This document shows positions 17,085 through 25,580 of a stretch of 64,000 bases of DNA, in pieces (position 1 is the first letter of the stretch; each line of letters starts with the position of its first letter). The notes below the pieces were generated by a model. It had not been told where the DNA came from. It made no database searches and saw nothing but the letters and a program-made list of their open reading frames with translations. A program made the translations under genes and the position numbers. Source of the DNA: Chloroflexota bacterium (GTDB taxonomy: Bacteria > Chloroflexota > Dormibacteria > Dormibacterales > Dormibacteraceae); assembly GCA_005881275.1 (NCBI GenBank), contig VBEF01000042.1, positions 1 through 64,000 of the forward strand, written 5' to 3'.

Positions 17085-18238
17085 CCAGGGTCCTGGTGCT
17101 CGGCGGCGGGATCGCGGGTTACTGCGCCGCGCTCGCGGCTCGCCGCGACGGAGCAGACGTGACCGTGGTTGCGCGTGCGCCGGGTGCGACGGCCCTTTAC
17201 GCGGGCGGGATGGAGATCGTGGACGACATCGCGGCGGTTCTTCGCTTGCCGCATCACCCGCTGGCGCGTCTCGGGATGGACGCGGTGGGGCTGGCCACCG
17301 AGCTGGACGCCGCGATCTCGACGCTGCAGCTCGCATTGGGCAAGGAAGGTCTCAGGTTCCAGGGTGGCTGGCGGAGTCGGGGGCTGTACGCGGACATCCA
17401 CGGCCTCGCTCACGCGGCGAACGTGGTGCCGGAGTCCGTCGCGCCGGGCGAGCTCGGCGCGCTCAGCGGCAAACGTGTTGCCGTCATCGGAGTTCCTGAA
17501 GTGGGCGATTACGACGCGGCATCCACCGCGCAAGCGCTCAAAGAGCTGCACGGTGTGGAAGCGTTCGCCGAGGACGTGTCGATCCCCGACCTGCCGGAGG
17601 GCGCCGCGCTCACCGACCTGTACGGCCGGCGCGCACCATCTCCGCGGGCACGCGGCGCGGCCATCGCCTATCCGCCGGGCTTCGTCAACCTTCCGCCCGA
17701 TGGATTCGAGCTGCTCGCGTCGCCGCCGTCGCCGCACGGCTGGCGGCTCCAGCAGGCGATCTCGCTCGGCGCGGTCGCGACGGAGATCAAGGCGTTGGAG
17801 ACGACTCGCGACCGTGTCATCGCGGCGCGCGCGGCGTCTAGAACCTTCCGCGCGGACGCGTTCGTGCTGGCCACGGGACGGCACATCGGGGGCGGTCTCC
17901 GCGCCGGTCGAGTCACGAGCGAGCCGCTCCTCGGACTCGGCGTGTTCTACGAGGGTGTTCCTGTCGCGAGCCTGGGAACTCGCCTGCATCACCTCGAATA
18001 CCTCGACGCCGGTGAAGAGATGCGCCTGGGCGCGATGACGGACAAGCGTTTGCACCCGCTGAATGAGGACGGCACGGTGCCCTACATGAACCTTTACGCC
18101 GCCGGCGCGATGCTGGGCGGCTACGAGTACGGCGGGGATTCCGGTTTCGGCGTTCCGATCCTCACCGGGTGGCTTGCGGGCCGGTTCGCGGCCAAACAGG
18201 ACGGCGCCCCTCAGGCGCCTCGCGCCGGCTCCCCATAG
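17081..18238 (+). CDS. GlpB-like FAD-dependent glycerol-3-phosphate dehydrogenase subunit
   Basis: 385-residue flavoprotein. N-terminal Rossmann dinucleotide-binding motif VLVLGGGIAGYCAALAARRDGADV; the following GATALYAGGMEIVDD resembles the 'GALHFSSGSIDLLG' region of anaerobic G3P dehydrogenase subunit B, and the C-terminus has GYEYGGDSGFGVPILTGWLAG, a typical flavoprotein FAD-contact end. GlpB normally works with GlpA and GlpC, which are not adjacent; here the partner may be the downstream FAD-linked oxidase. Starts in a GTGA overlap with ribF. Family placement is moderately sure, substrate is inference. Confidence 0.7.
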   Translation: MTRVLVLGGGIAGYCAALAARRDGADVTVVARAPGATALYAGGMEIVDDIAAVLRLPHHPLARLGMDAVGLATELDAAISTLQLALGKEGLRFQGGWRSRGLYADIHGLAHAANVVPESVAPGELGALSGKRVAVIGVPEVGDYDAASTAQALKELHGVEAFAEDVSIPDLPEGAALTDLYGRRAPSPRARGAAIAYPPGFVNLPPDGFELLASPPSPHGWRLQQAISLGAVATEIKALETTRDRVIAARAASRTFRADAFVLATGRHIGGGLRAGRVTSEPLLGLGVFYEGVPVASLGTRLHHLEYLDAGEEMRLGAMTDKRLHPLNEDGTVPYMNLYAAGAMLGGYEYGGDSGFGVPILTGWLAGRFAAKQDGAPQAPRAGSP

Positions 18239-19606
18239 ATGGGGAGCAGAGAAGAGCTGGAGAAGATCGTCGGTCCGACCGCGGTCGACGAGCGCCCGGT
18301 CCGCGACCTGTGGCCGCTGGCGATCATGCAGGAACGCGCCGGCAACGTCCCGCCGCAGGTTCTGGTCGTCCGCCCTGCGGGGCGCGAACAGGTCGCCGCC
18401 CTGCTGCGGTGGGCGACCTCGAACAGGGTCGCTGTCACACCGATGGGCGGTGGGAGCGGCGTTTGCGGTGCGCTTGCGCCGGCCGCCGGCGAGCTAGTGA
18501 TGGACATGGGCGCGTTCGACCGCGTATTCGAGATCGACGAGACCAACCTCACATGCAAATGCGAAGCCGGGGTGAACGGCTACGCCCTCGAGCAGCAGCT
18601 CAACTCACGGGGCGTGACCCTCGGCCATTACCCGAGCTCGCTGCCGGGGACGACAGTCGGCGGGCTGATCGCGACGCGCTCGTCGGGCCAGGAATCGAGC
18701 CGTTACGGGAGCATCGAAGACATGGTCCTTGGACTCGCCGTGGTTCTGGCCGACGGTACGTTCGCGGCGCCGCGGCCCGGTCCGCGGTCTGCAGCAGGCC
18801 CCGCGCTGCACCAGCTCTTCCTCGGCGCGGAAGGGGGGCTTGGGGTGGTGGTCGGCGCCGTCCTTCGACTCCACCGCCTGCCCGAAACGACTTTTGGCCG
18901 CGGCTACGCGTTTCGCGAGCTTCGGGCAGGACTCGAATGCATGCGATCGGTGATGCAGGCGGGCATCAGGCCGCTCGTGATGCGCCTCTATGACGCAGAG
19001 GACACCTTGTTCAGCGGCTATGACGTCCACGACGGGGAATGCGCGCTGGTGATTGCGACAGCCGGCCTGCACGACGTCGCGGAGGCCGAGTCGAGGGCGG
19101 TTGAACGATTCGCGGGCGACGCGCGCCAACTTGGCGAAGAACCATGGCAGCGCTGGCAGAAGCACCGTTTCGACCTCTCCGCGGAACGCCTCAAAGCCTT
19201 TCTTGCACCGCCCGGCTCCTATCTCGACACGATCGAGCTGGCGGGCTCGTGGACGGTGCTGGCCGACCTTCACGCGAGAGTGAAGCCCGCAATAGCGGTG
19301 GGCGGCCTCGCGTTATGCCATTTCAGTCATGCCTATCAGCAGGGCTGCTGCGCCTATTTCACGTTCGGCGGCTCTGGCGGCGATGAAGCGGAAGCGAGGG
19401 CCGCGTACGGTCGCGCCTGGGAAGGAGCGATGAGCGCGGCCCTCGAGCTCGGTGCGACGATCAGCCACCACCATGGCGTCGGCCAGGCGCGGGCCAGATG
19501 GGTCGCCGATGAGCTGGGAGGATGGATGAACGTCTGGCGAGCGGTGAAGAATGGAATCGACCCTGAGCGGATCATGAACCCGCGCGCGGTGGGAGGCTCC
19601 CAATAG
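18239..19606 (+). CDS. FAD-binding oxidase, alkyldihydroxyacetonephosphate synthase-like
   Basis: 455 residues of the PCMH/FAD_binding_4 class. FAD-binding blocks VTPMGGGSGVCGAL (about 73-86) and LGHYPSSLPGTTVGGLIAT (about 123-141), then ESSRYGSIEDMVLGL, follow the order seen in alkyl-DHAP synthase (AGPS). Near the C-terminus ATISHHHGVGQARARW carries the His triplet characteristic of AGPS. AGPS swaps an acyl chain of acyl-DHAP for a fatty alcohol, the ether-forming step of ether lipids. A glycolate-oxidase-like function is the alternative. The ATG directly abuts the upstream TAG. Confidence 0.75.
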   Translation: MGSREELEKIVGPTAVDERPVRDLWPLAIMQERAGNVPPQVLVVRPAGREQVAALLRWATSNRVAVTPMGGGSGVCGALAPAAGELVMDMGAFDRVFEIDETNLTCKCEAGVNGYALEQQLNSRGVTLGHYPSSLPGTTVGGLIATRSSGQESSRYGSIEDMVLGLAVVLADGTFAAPRPGPRSAAGPALHQLFLGAEGGLGVVVGAVLRLHRLPETTFGRGYAFRELRAGLECMRSVMQAGIRPLVMRLYDAEDTLFSGYDVHDGECALVIATAGLHDVAEAESRAVERFAGDARQLGEEPWQRWQKHRFDLSAERLKAFLAPPGSYLDTIELAGSWTVLADLHARVKPAIAVGGLALCHFSHAYQQGCCAYFTFGGSGGDEAEARAAYGRAWEGAMSAALELGATISHHHGVGQARARWVADELGGWMNVWRAVKNGIDPERIMNPRAVGGSQ

Positions 19607-20547
19607 GCGCCCGCCCCGGCGCCGCGATCCTGTTCATCGTCAATCCCTCGTCGGGCGGGGGCAAGGCGGGACGCGAGTGGGCCGGGGTTGAGTCGTGGCT
19701 GCCCTCGAGCGGTCTGCCGTACGAGGTGGCGTTCACGACGCGGCCCTTCGAGGCGACGGAGATGGCTCAGAAGGCGGTGCTCGAATCGCGGCCGGTCATC
19801 GTCGCAGTCGGCGGTGACGGCACCCTCAACGAGGTGGTCAACGGCTTCTTCCGCAACGGTGCGCCTATCCCGACGACCAGCAAGCTAGCGATGGTTCCGC
19901 TTGGCACCGGGGGCGACTTCCGGCGCACCTTGCGCATACCGATCGATCCGAAGCAGGCGATCGAGGTCTTGCGCAGCGGAATGGTCAGGCGGCTCGACGC
20001 CGGCTGCGTCACGTACCAGACGTCAGACGGAGCCACGGCCGTGCGCCACTTCATCAACATCGCCGACGCGGGACTCGGAGGCGATGTCGTCTACAAGGTG
20101 AATCGAGGCAGCAAGCGTCTGGGCGCGCTGACGTACAAGGTCGGCAGCGGGCTGGCTTTGCTGACATACAAGAACAAGCCGATGACGATGGTCATCGACG
20201 GCTCGACGCACGAGCTGGCCAAGGCGCAGCAGGTCGTCGTCGCGAACTGTCAGTTCTTCGGCGGCGGGATGCAGATGGCACCGTCGGCATCGCCGACCGA
20301 CGGCGTGTTCGATGTGATCGTGATCAAGGATGCGGGCAAGATCGAAACCATGCGCGGAATCAACGACTTCTTGAACGGCAAGCATCTGGACAACGGCAAC
20401 CCGAAAATTGAGCTCATGTATGGCAAGCGGATCACAGTCACGTCGCCGGAGCCGGTGCGCATCGACCTGGACGGCGAAGACGTCGGCTTCCTGCCGGCGC
20501 TCTTCGAGATCCAGCCCGGCGCGATCGAGTTCATAACCCCTCGATGA
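19603..20547 (+). CDS. Diacylglycerol kinase-family lipid kinase
   Basis: YegS/DagK-type lipid kinase, about 314 residues. The ATP-binding elements are ILFIVNPSSGGGKAG (N-terminal), AVGGDGTLNEVVNG and PLGTGGDFRRTL; the C-terminal beta-sandwich ends in IDLDGEDVGFLPALFEIQPGAIEFI. The first canonical start is GTG 19726, but NPSSGGGK is encoded at 19642-19665, upstream of it. No ATG/GTG/TTG occurs between the in-frame TGA at 19564 and 19726, so the start must be non-canonical: ATA 19603, overlapping the upstream TAG (ATAG), or CTG 19630. The stop overlaps the next ATG (ATGA). Confidence 0.88.
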   Translation: MGARPGAAILFIVNPSSGGGKAGREWAGVESWLPSSGLPYEVAFTTRPFEATEMAQKAVLESRPVIVAVGGDGTLNEVVNGFFRNGAPIPTTSKLAMVPLGTGGDFRRTLRIPIDPKQAIEVLRSGMVRRLDAGCVTYQTSDGATAVRHFINIADAGLGGDVVYKVNRGSKRLGALTYKVGSGLALLTYKNKPMTMVIDGSTHELAKAQQVVVANCQFFGGGMQMAPSASPTDGVFDVIVIKDAGKIETMRGINDFLNGKHLDNGNPKIELMYGKRITVTSPEPVRIDLDGEDVGFLPALFEIQPGAIEFITPR

Positions 20548-22010
20548 CGAGGGGGGTCATAGCGACCCCACATCACCTCGCTTCGGAGGTTGGGGCTCAG
20601 GTCCTGCGGGACGGCGGAAACGCGATCGACGCGGTGGTCGCCGCCGACGCGGTCCTGTGCGTCGTATACCCGCACATGACGTCGGTTGCCGGCGACCTGA
20701 TGGCGATCGTGTGGCCGGCCGGCGCGACCTCTCCCGTGGGACTCATCGGGGCCGGCCGTTCGGGCGAGCTCGCGAGCGTAGAAGCCGTCCGCGCCCGCGG
20801 ACACGAAACGATGCCCGCCCGAGGACCGCTGACCGTGACGGTCCCAGGCACGGTCGAGGCGTGGGGGAGGCTGCTCGAGCGCTTTGGCAGCTTCGGATTC
20901 GGGGCCGTGCTCGAAGCCGCCGCCGGATTGGCCCAGGACGGCTACATCATCACGCCTCAGCTGTCGCGCGCCCTGCAGTCGGCCGCCGGGTGGCTCGGCC
21001 GCGAGCCGGGCACTTTCGCGCTGTATCCGCCCATGGAAGCCGGAATGGTGCTTCGCAATCCCGACCTCGCGTCGGTCCTGCATGAGATCGGGCACAGCGG
21101 ACTCAACGGCTTCTACCGGGGAGAGGTCGCGGCCTCGCTTGCGTCAGCGATCGAGCGTCGCGACGGTTTCGTGACGAGACAAGATCTCGCGACCCACCGC
21201 TCGCATTGGGTCGATCCGATCAGCTTTGCCTATCGCGACCTGATCCTGTACGAGCTGCCACCTCCCACCCAGGGGCTTGCGGCCGCCGCGATGATGGTCC
21301 GGCTCGCGGCGGGAATGGAGTTCCGAACGGCTCGCGACGCGGCCTACGCGCTGCGCGAGCGGTACATCACCGACCCGGATTTCTCGGTTGCTCCGGTCGA
21401 GCCTTTCCTGAACCCTGACCACGTCCCCGCCGGACATGCGCGAGCCCACGATTTCGGCGACACGGTCTACCTCTGCACAGCCGACGAGCATGGAAACGTC
21501 GTCTCCCTGATCCAGAGCGTCGCCTACGACTTCGGATCGGGGATCGTCGCCGAAGGCACGGGAATGCTCCTCCAGAACCGCGGCGCCTACTTCAGCCTCG
21601 ACGAAAAGCACGTCAACAAGCTGGAGGCGAGGAAGCGCACCATGCACACGCTCATCCCCGCGATGGCGGCGCGCGACGGGCGGCCGTGGGCGGCCTTCGG
21701 GTCGATGGGCGCGGATCTCCAGCCGCAGCTGCAGGCACAGCTCCTGAGCTTTCTCGCCGACGAGGGCCTCGATCCGGCCGAGGCCACGGCGCGGCCGCGG
21801 ATGGCGATCCTGCCGGACGGTGTCACGCTCGCGATGGAAGCCGACTACCCGAACGCGGCCCAACTCTCGCGATCCGACCGCAATGTGCGCCTGATGCCCG
21901 CTCAGCACCCCTCGTTCGGCCACGGGCACGCGATCGTGATCGACGGGCCCGACGCCTGGCGCGCGGGCGCCGACCCGCGCTCCGACGGCTCCGTAGAACA
22001 CGTCGGATAG
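20544..22010 (+). CDS. Gamma-glutamyltransferase family protein
   Basis: 488 residues, Ntn-hydrolase fold. N-terminal GVIATPHHLASEVGAQVLRDGGNAIDAVVAADAVLCVVYPH is the gamma-glutamyltranspeptidase opening. The self-processing Thr lies in FGDTVYLCTADEHGNVVSLIQS, followed by FGSGIVAEGTGMLLQNRG, the small-subunit signature. No clear signal peptide, so probably cytoplasmic (glutathione or gamma-glutamyl amide turnover). It ends the glpB-like/AGPS-like/DagK cluster, starting in an ATGA overlap. The TAG stop codon is supplied by the first palindrome of the 42-bp-spaced repeat. Confidence 0.88.
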   Translation: MTRGVIATPHHLASEVGAQVLRDGGNAIDAVVAADAVLCVVYPHMTSVAGDLMAIVWPAGATSPVGLIGAGRSGELASVEAVRARGHETMPARGPLTVTVPGTVEAWGRLLERFGSFGFGAVLEAAAGLAQDGYIITPQLSRALQSAAGWLGREPGTFALYPPMEAGMVLRNPDLASVLHEIGHSGLNGFYRGEVAASLASAIERRDGFVTRQDLATHRSHWVDPISFAYRDLILYELPPPTQGLAAAAMMVRLAAGMEFRTARDAAYALRERYITDPDFSVAPVEPFLNPDHVPAGHARAHDFGDTVYLCTADEHGNVVSLIQSVAYDFGSGIVAEGTGMLLQNRGAYFSLDEKHVNKLEARKRTMHTLIPAMAARDGRPWAAFGSMGADLQPQLQAQLLSFLADEGLDPAEATARPRMAILPDGVTLAMEADYPNAAQLSRSDRNVRLMPAQHPSFGHGHAIVIDGPDAWRAGADPRSDGSVEHVG

Positions 22011-22088
22011 TCCGGACTATCCGGGCTTCTCGTCGAGGCCAACCCAGGATAGTCCGGACTAACAGGCATGTTGGCGTCGAAAACGCCC
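22005..22088. repeat. 42-bp-spaced palindromic repeat, locus 2
   Basis: Full palindrome GGATAGTCCGGACTATCC at 22005-22022 and partial copy GGATAGTCCGGACTAA at 22047-22062, start-to-start distance 42 bp. After the partial copy, the tail AACAGGCATGTTGGC...AACGCC matches the tail at locus 3 with small changes, suggesting a degenerate third unit. The spacer contains the palindrome CTCG-T-CGAG. The ggt stop lies in the first copy; rpsO follows. Confidence 0.85.
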
Positions 22089-22104
22089 CGGGCAGGCGCC
22101 CCCG

Positions 22105-22110
22105 TATACT
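22105..22110 (+). promoter_or_regulatory. Candidate -10 box for rpsO
   Basis: TATACT lies 11 bp before the TTG start of rpsO, which would give a leader of about 5 nt. No convincing -35 hexamer is seen at 16-18 bp. Confidence 0.4.
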
Positions 22111-22121
22111 GGCCAGCGAGT

Positions 22122-22391
22122 TTGGCAGTCGAGAACGAAGTCAAAGGCAAGCTGATCGCGGACCACAGGCGCGCAGACAAGGACACGGGATCGCCCGAGG
22201 TCCAGATCGCGCTTCACACCGCAAGGATCCGGGAGCTCACCGAGCACCTGAAGACGCACGCCAAGGACCACCACTCGCGCCGCGGCCTTCTTCTCCTGGT
22301 CGGCAAGCAAAGGCGTCTGCTGAACTACCTGAGGGACACCGACATCGAGCGCTATCGCGCGCTCGTCGCCAAGCTCGGCATCAGGAGATAG
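22122..22391 (+). CDS. rpsO: 30S ribosomal protein S15
   Basis: 89 residues from TTG 22122, exactly the standard S15 length; the track start at 22068 would add an 18-residue tail overlapping the repeat. Motifs: [55 protein letters not shown] and the ending [15 protein letters not shown]15 binds 16S rRNA early in 30S assembly. Upstream of pnp as in most bacteria; normally follows ribF directly, but here a four-gene cluster and a repeat locus intervene. Confidence 0.95.
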   Translation: MAVENEVKGKLIADHRRADKDTGSPEVQIALHTARIRELTEHLKTHAKDHHSRRGLLLLVGKQRRLLNYLRDTDIERYRALVAKLGIRR

Positions 22392-22409
22392 TTCGGCCAA
22401 TTTAATTTC

Positions 22410-22520
22410 GGGAGGACCCTAGCCGGTAGCGCGGGTCAGCTCTTAGAAGCCCCCACTCAGCGTCAGTTAAGTGGCAGCTGCTAGGAATCTGACCCACAGT
22501 CGCACCGCCGGGTTCCTCCC
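22410..22520 (+). promoter_or_regulatory. Nested stem structure in the pnp leader
   Basis: Concentric complementary segments: GGGAGGACCC (22410-22419) with GGGTTCCTCCC (22510-22520); GGGTCAG (22433-22439) with CTGACCC (22489-22495); CAGCT (22438-22442) with AGCTG (22476-22480); CCACT with AGTGG at the centre. Together they form one long interrupted stem just ahead of the pnp ribosome-binding site. In E. coli and other species pnp is autoregulated through RNase III cleavage of a leader stem; the same role is inferred here. Confidence 0.6.
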
Positions 22521-22541
22521 ACATTCATGGAGGTATTTGGC

Positions 22542-24782
22542 GTGGCAGTAGTCACGAAAAACGTAGAAATCGCCGGCCGGCGCATCTCGCTGGAGACGGG
22601 TCGGGTGGCGGAGCAGGCGAACGGGGCGGTGATCATCCGCCAGGGCGACACGGTGGTCCTGAGCACCGCGGTGATGGCCAAGGAGCCGCGCGAGGGGATC
22701 GACTGGTTTCCGCTCACGTGCGATTACGAAGAGAAGTTGTACGCCGCGGGCAAGATCCCTGGCGCGTTCATGCGGCGTGAGGGCAGGCCCAGCGAGACGG
22801 CGATCCTCGCGTCCCGGCTGACCGACCGGCCCCTGCGGCCTCTGTTCCCGGAGGGATTCCGGCTCGACGTCCAGGTCATCTCGACCGTACTGTCAGTCGA
22901 CCAGGAGAGCGACCCGACGATCCTCAGCATCAACGGCGCCTCGACGGCGCTGGTGATCTCCGACATCCCGTTCCAGGGACCGGTCGGCGCCGTGCGCATG
23001 GGCTACATCGACGGCAAGGTCGTCGTGAACCCGCCGATGTCGCAGATGGGCGACTCAGGGCTCGACCTCGTGGTCGCCGGCACGGCCGACGCGATCCTGA
23101 TGGTCGAGGCCGGCGCCAAGGGCGTCAGCGAGCAGGTCGTGCTCGACGCACTGGCCGCGGCGCATGAGGAGATCAAGCGGATCTGCGCCGCGCAGCTCGA
23201 GCTGCAGGAGCAGGTCGGGCTGGAGAAGCGGGAATGGATCCCCAACACGTACCCGGAGCAGATGCTCGAGATCGTGGGCGAGTACCTTGCCCTGCGCCTG
23301 GACCAGGTTCTCTACAGCCCGGACAAGGCATCTCGGGAGAACGCCCTCGACGACCTTCGCACCAAGACGATCGTTGAGCTCGGCGAGCGTTTCCCCGAGC
23401 ACATCGACATCCTCGGCAAGCTGTACGACAAGGCAGTCAAGGACCGCGTCCGCCAGCGCATCGTCGACGAGGGCATCCGCGTCGACGGTCGCGGCCTGAA
23501 TGACGTCCGCCAGATCACCGTCGAAGTAGGCGTGCTGCCCCGCACGCACGGCTCGGGCCTGTTCACCCGCGGCCAGACGCAGGCTTTGACGATCGCGACC
23601 CTCGGCTCGATGTCCGACCAGCAGAAGCTCGACGGGCTGACGGCTGAGGAATTCAAGCGGTTCATGCACCATTACAACTTCCCGCCGTACTCCGTGGGCG
23701 AGGCGCGACCCCAGCGCGGCCCGGGCCGGCGCGAGATCGGGCATGGCGCGCTCGCCGAGCGGGCGCTGCTGGCGGTCGTCCCACCGGTCGAGGACTGGCC
23801 TTACACGATCCGGCTCGTGTCCGAGATCCTGAGCTCGAACGGATCGACGTCGATGGCGTCCGTGTGTGGCTCGACGCTTGCGTTGATGGACGCGGGCGTC
23901 CCGATCAAGTCCCCGGTCGCCGGCATCGCGATGGGTCTGGTGACGCGCGAAGGCAAGTTCGCGGTGCTGACCGACATCCAGGGAGTCGAAGACGCGCTCG
24001 GCGACATGGACTTCAAGGTGGCGGGCACGCGCGACGGAATCACCGCGCTGCAGATGGACATCAAGATCAAAGGCCTGACCCACGAGATCCTGGCCCAGGC
24101 ACTGGAGCAGGCGCGCGAAGCGCGACTCTTCGTGCTCGACAAGATGCTCGCGGTGCTGCCTCGTCCGCGCACTGAGATGAGCCACTACGCGCCGCGCATC
24201 ACCACGATCCTGATCAACCCCGACAAGATCCGCGACATCATCGGCCCAGGAGGCAAGATGATCCGCAAGATCACCGAGGAGACCGGGGCGCAGATCGACG
24301 TCGAGGACGACGGTCGCGTCTTCATCGCGGCGGTCGACCAGGAAGCCGGCCGCAAGGCGATCGACTGGATCAAGAGCCTGACCGACGAGGTCGAGGTCGG
24401 CAGGATCTACCAGGGCAAGGTCGTGCGCATCATGCCCTTTGGCGCGTTCGTCGAGGTCCTGCCGAACCAGGACGGGCTCGTGCACATCTCAAAGCTCACC
24501 GACCATCGCGTCGAGCGGGTCGAAGAGGTGTGCAACATCGGCGACGAGATCGTGGTCAAGGCGGTCGAGATCGACAGCCAGGGCCGCCTGAACCTGAGCC
24601 GCCAGGCCGCGATCGAAGAGCTGACTGCGAAGGGCCTGCCCATCGAGGAGAAGATCAGCCAGGAGGCCATGGCTCTGGCCCTGGCATCACCTCCGCCCGC
24701 ACCGCGCGAGGGTGGTTTCGGTGGTCGGGATCGGGGTGGGCGAAACGGCGGCGGGCGGGGCCGGGGGCCCCGACGGGACTGA
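22542..24782 (+). CDS. pnp: Polyribonucleotide nucleotidyltransferase (PNPase)
   Basis: 746 residues from GTG 22542 (MAVVTKNVEIAGR). This start has GGAGG 8 bp upstream, whereas the track ATG at 22527 overlaps that Shine-Dalgarno. Two RNase PH-like domains (about 10-140 and about 310-540, with RGPGRREIGHGALAERAL and SMASVCGSTLALMDAGVP), then KH (INPDKIRDIIGPGGKMIRKITEETG) and S1 (GRIYQGKVVRIMPFGAFVEV) domains and a Gly/Arg-rich tail. 3'-5' phosphorolytic exoribonuclease. The leader is strongly structured. Confidence 0.97.
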   Translation: MAVVTKNVEIAGRRISLETGRVAEQANGAVIIRQGDTVVLSTAVMAKEPREGIDWFPLTCDYEEKLYAAGKIPGAFMRREGRPSETAILASRLTDRPLRPLFPEGFRLDVQVISTVLSVDQESDPTILSINGASTALVISDIPFQGPVGAVRMGYIDGKVVVNPPMSQMGDSGLDLVVAGTADAILMVEAGAKGVSEQVVLDALAAAHEEIKRICAAQLELQEQVGLEKREWIPNTYPEQMLEIVGEYLALRLDQVLYSPDKASRENALDDLRTKTIVELGERFPEHIDILGKLYDKAVKDRVRQRIVDEGIRVDGRGLNDVRQITVEVGVLPRTHGSGLFTRGQTQALTIATLGSMSDQQKLDGLTAEEFKRFMHHYNFPPYSVGEARPQRGPGRREIGHGALAERALLAVVPPVEDWPYTIRLVSEILSSNGSTSMASVCGSTLALMDAGVPIKSPVAGIAMGLVTREGKFAVLTDIQGVEDALGDMDFKVAGTRDGITALQMDIKIKGLTHEILAQALEQAREARLFVLDKMLAVLPRPRTEMSHYAPRITTILINPDKIRDIIGPGGKMIRKITEETGAQIDVEDDGRVFIAAVDQEAGRKAIDWIKSLTDEVEVGRIYQGKVVRIMPFGAFVEVLPNQDGLVHISKLTDHRVERVEEVCNIGDEIVVKAVEIDSQGRLNLSRQAAIEELTAKGLPIEEKISQEAMALALASPPPAPREGGFGGRDRGGRNGGGRGRGPRRD

Positions 24783-24794
24783 CACCCGACTGAG

Positions 24795-25553
24795 ATGACC
24801 GAGCGGATTAAGGTCGCGGTGGCGGGACATCGCGGCAGGGTCGGCTCGGTCCTCGTTGCGGCCTTCCAGTCCGAGCCGAACATCGATTTCGTCGGCGGTA
24901 TTGGGCGCGGTGACGACCTGGCCGCGTTCCTGCATGAGAAGCGACCGCAGGCGCTGGTCGACTTCACACGCCCATCGGAAGCGGTGCACAACGCGCTGGC
25001 GGGGGTCGCCGCGGGGGCTTCTCCCGTGATCGGCACCACGGGGCTGTCGGCGTCGGACATCGACAAGCTGGAAACCGCGTGCCAGGCTAAGAGGCTCGGC
25101 GGCATCGTCGCGCCGAATTTTGCGGTCGGCGCCGTGCTGATGATGCACCTGGCGGACATCGCGGCACCGCATTTCGACGCGGTCGAGATCATCGAGATGC
25201 ATCACGCCGCGAAGCTCGACGCGCCATCGGGGACGGCGTTGTCGACGGCGCGCCGCGTGGCGGCGCGGCGTAAGGGCAAGAGCTTCGAGTACAGGAAGTC
25301 GGAAAAGGAAACGCTGCCTGGCACCCGAGGTGGGGAGGAGGGTGGCGTCGCCGTGCACAGCGTGCGCCTGCCCGGCTTCGTCGCGGACCAGGAGGTCATC
25401 TTCGGCCTGCCCGGCCAGACCTTGACGATCGCGCACCGGACCACGAGCCGCGAGGCTTACGTCCCGGGCGTCCTACTCGCGATCCGCAAGGTCACGAGCG
25501 AGCCCCGGTTCTATCGCGGACTCGACCAGCTGCTCGGCCTCAGTGTTGATTAG
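24795..25553 (+). CDS. dapB: 4-hydroxy-tetrahydrodipicolinate reductase
   Basis: 252 residues. NAD(P)H-dependent step of the lysine/diaminopimelate pathway. N-terminal nucleotide-binding motif VAVAGHRGRVGSVLV, the GTTGLS loop, APNFAVGAVLMM, and the catalytic/substrate block EMHHAAKLDAPSGTAL. Starts 12 bp after pnp and heads dapB-asd-dapA. Its TAG stop overlaps the -35 hexamer of the asd promoter. Confidence 0.95.
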   Translation: MTERIKVAVAGHRGRVGSVLVAAFQSEPNIDFVGGIGRGDDLAAFLHEKRPQALVDFTRPSEAVHNALAGVAAGASPVIGTTGLSASDIDKLETACQAKRLGGIVAPNFAVGAVLMMHLADIAAPHFDAVEIIEMHHAAKLDAPSGTALSTARRVAARRKGKSFEYRKSEKETLPGTRGGEEGGVAVHSVRLPGFVADQEVIFGLPGQTLTIAHRTTSREAYVPGVLLAIRKVTSEPRFYRGLDQLLGLSVD

Positions 25554-25574
25554 TCCGCCCGACAAAAGTAAACT
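25546..25574 (+). promoter_or_regulatory. Promoter for asd-dapA (leaderless)
   Basis: TTGATT at 25546-25551, 17-bp spacer, TAAACT at 25569-25574. The expected transcription start, seven bases past the -10, is the G of the asd GTG at 25581, predicting a leaderless mRNA; there is no Shine-Dalgarno before that GTG. Confidence 0.6.
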
Positions 25575-25580
25575 GGCCCC

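Noticed and set aside
22068-22121. rpsO start at ATG 22068.
   Set aside because: It would place the start before the likely -10 box and add a tail not found in S15; TTG 22122 gives the exact 89-residue protein.
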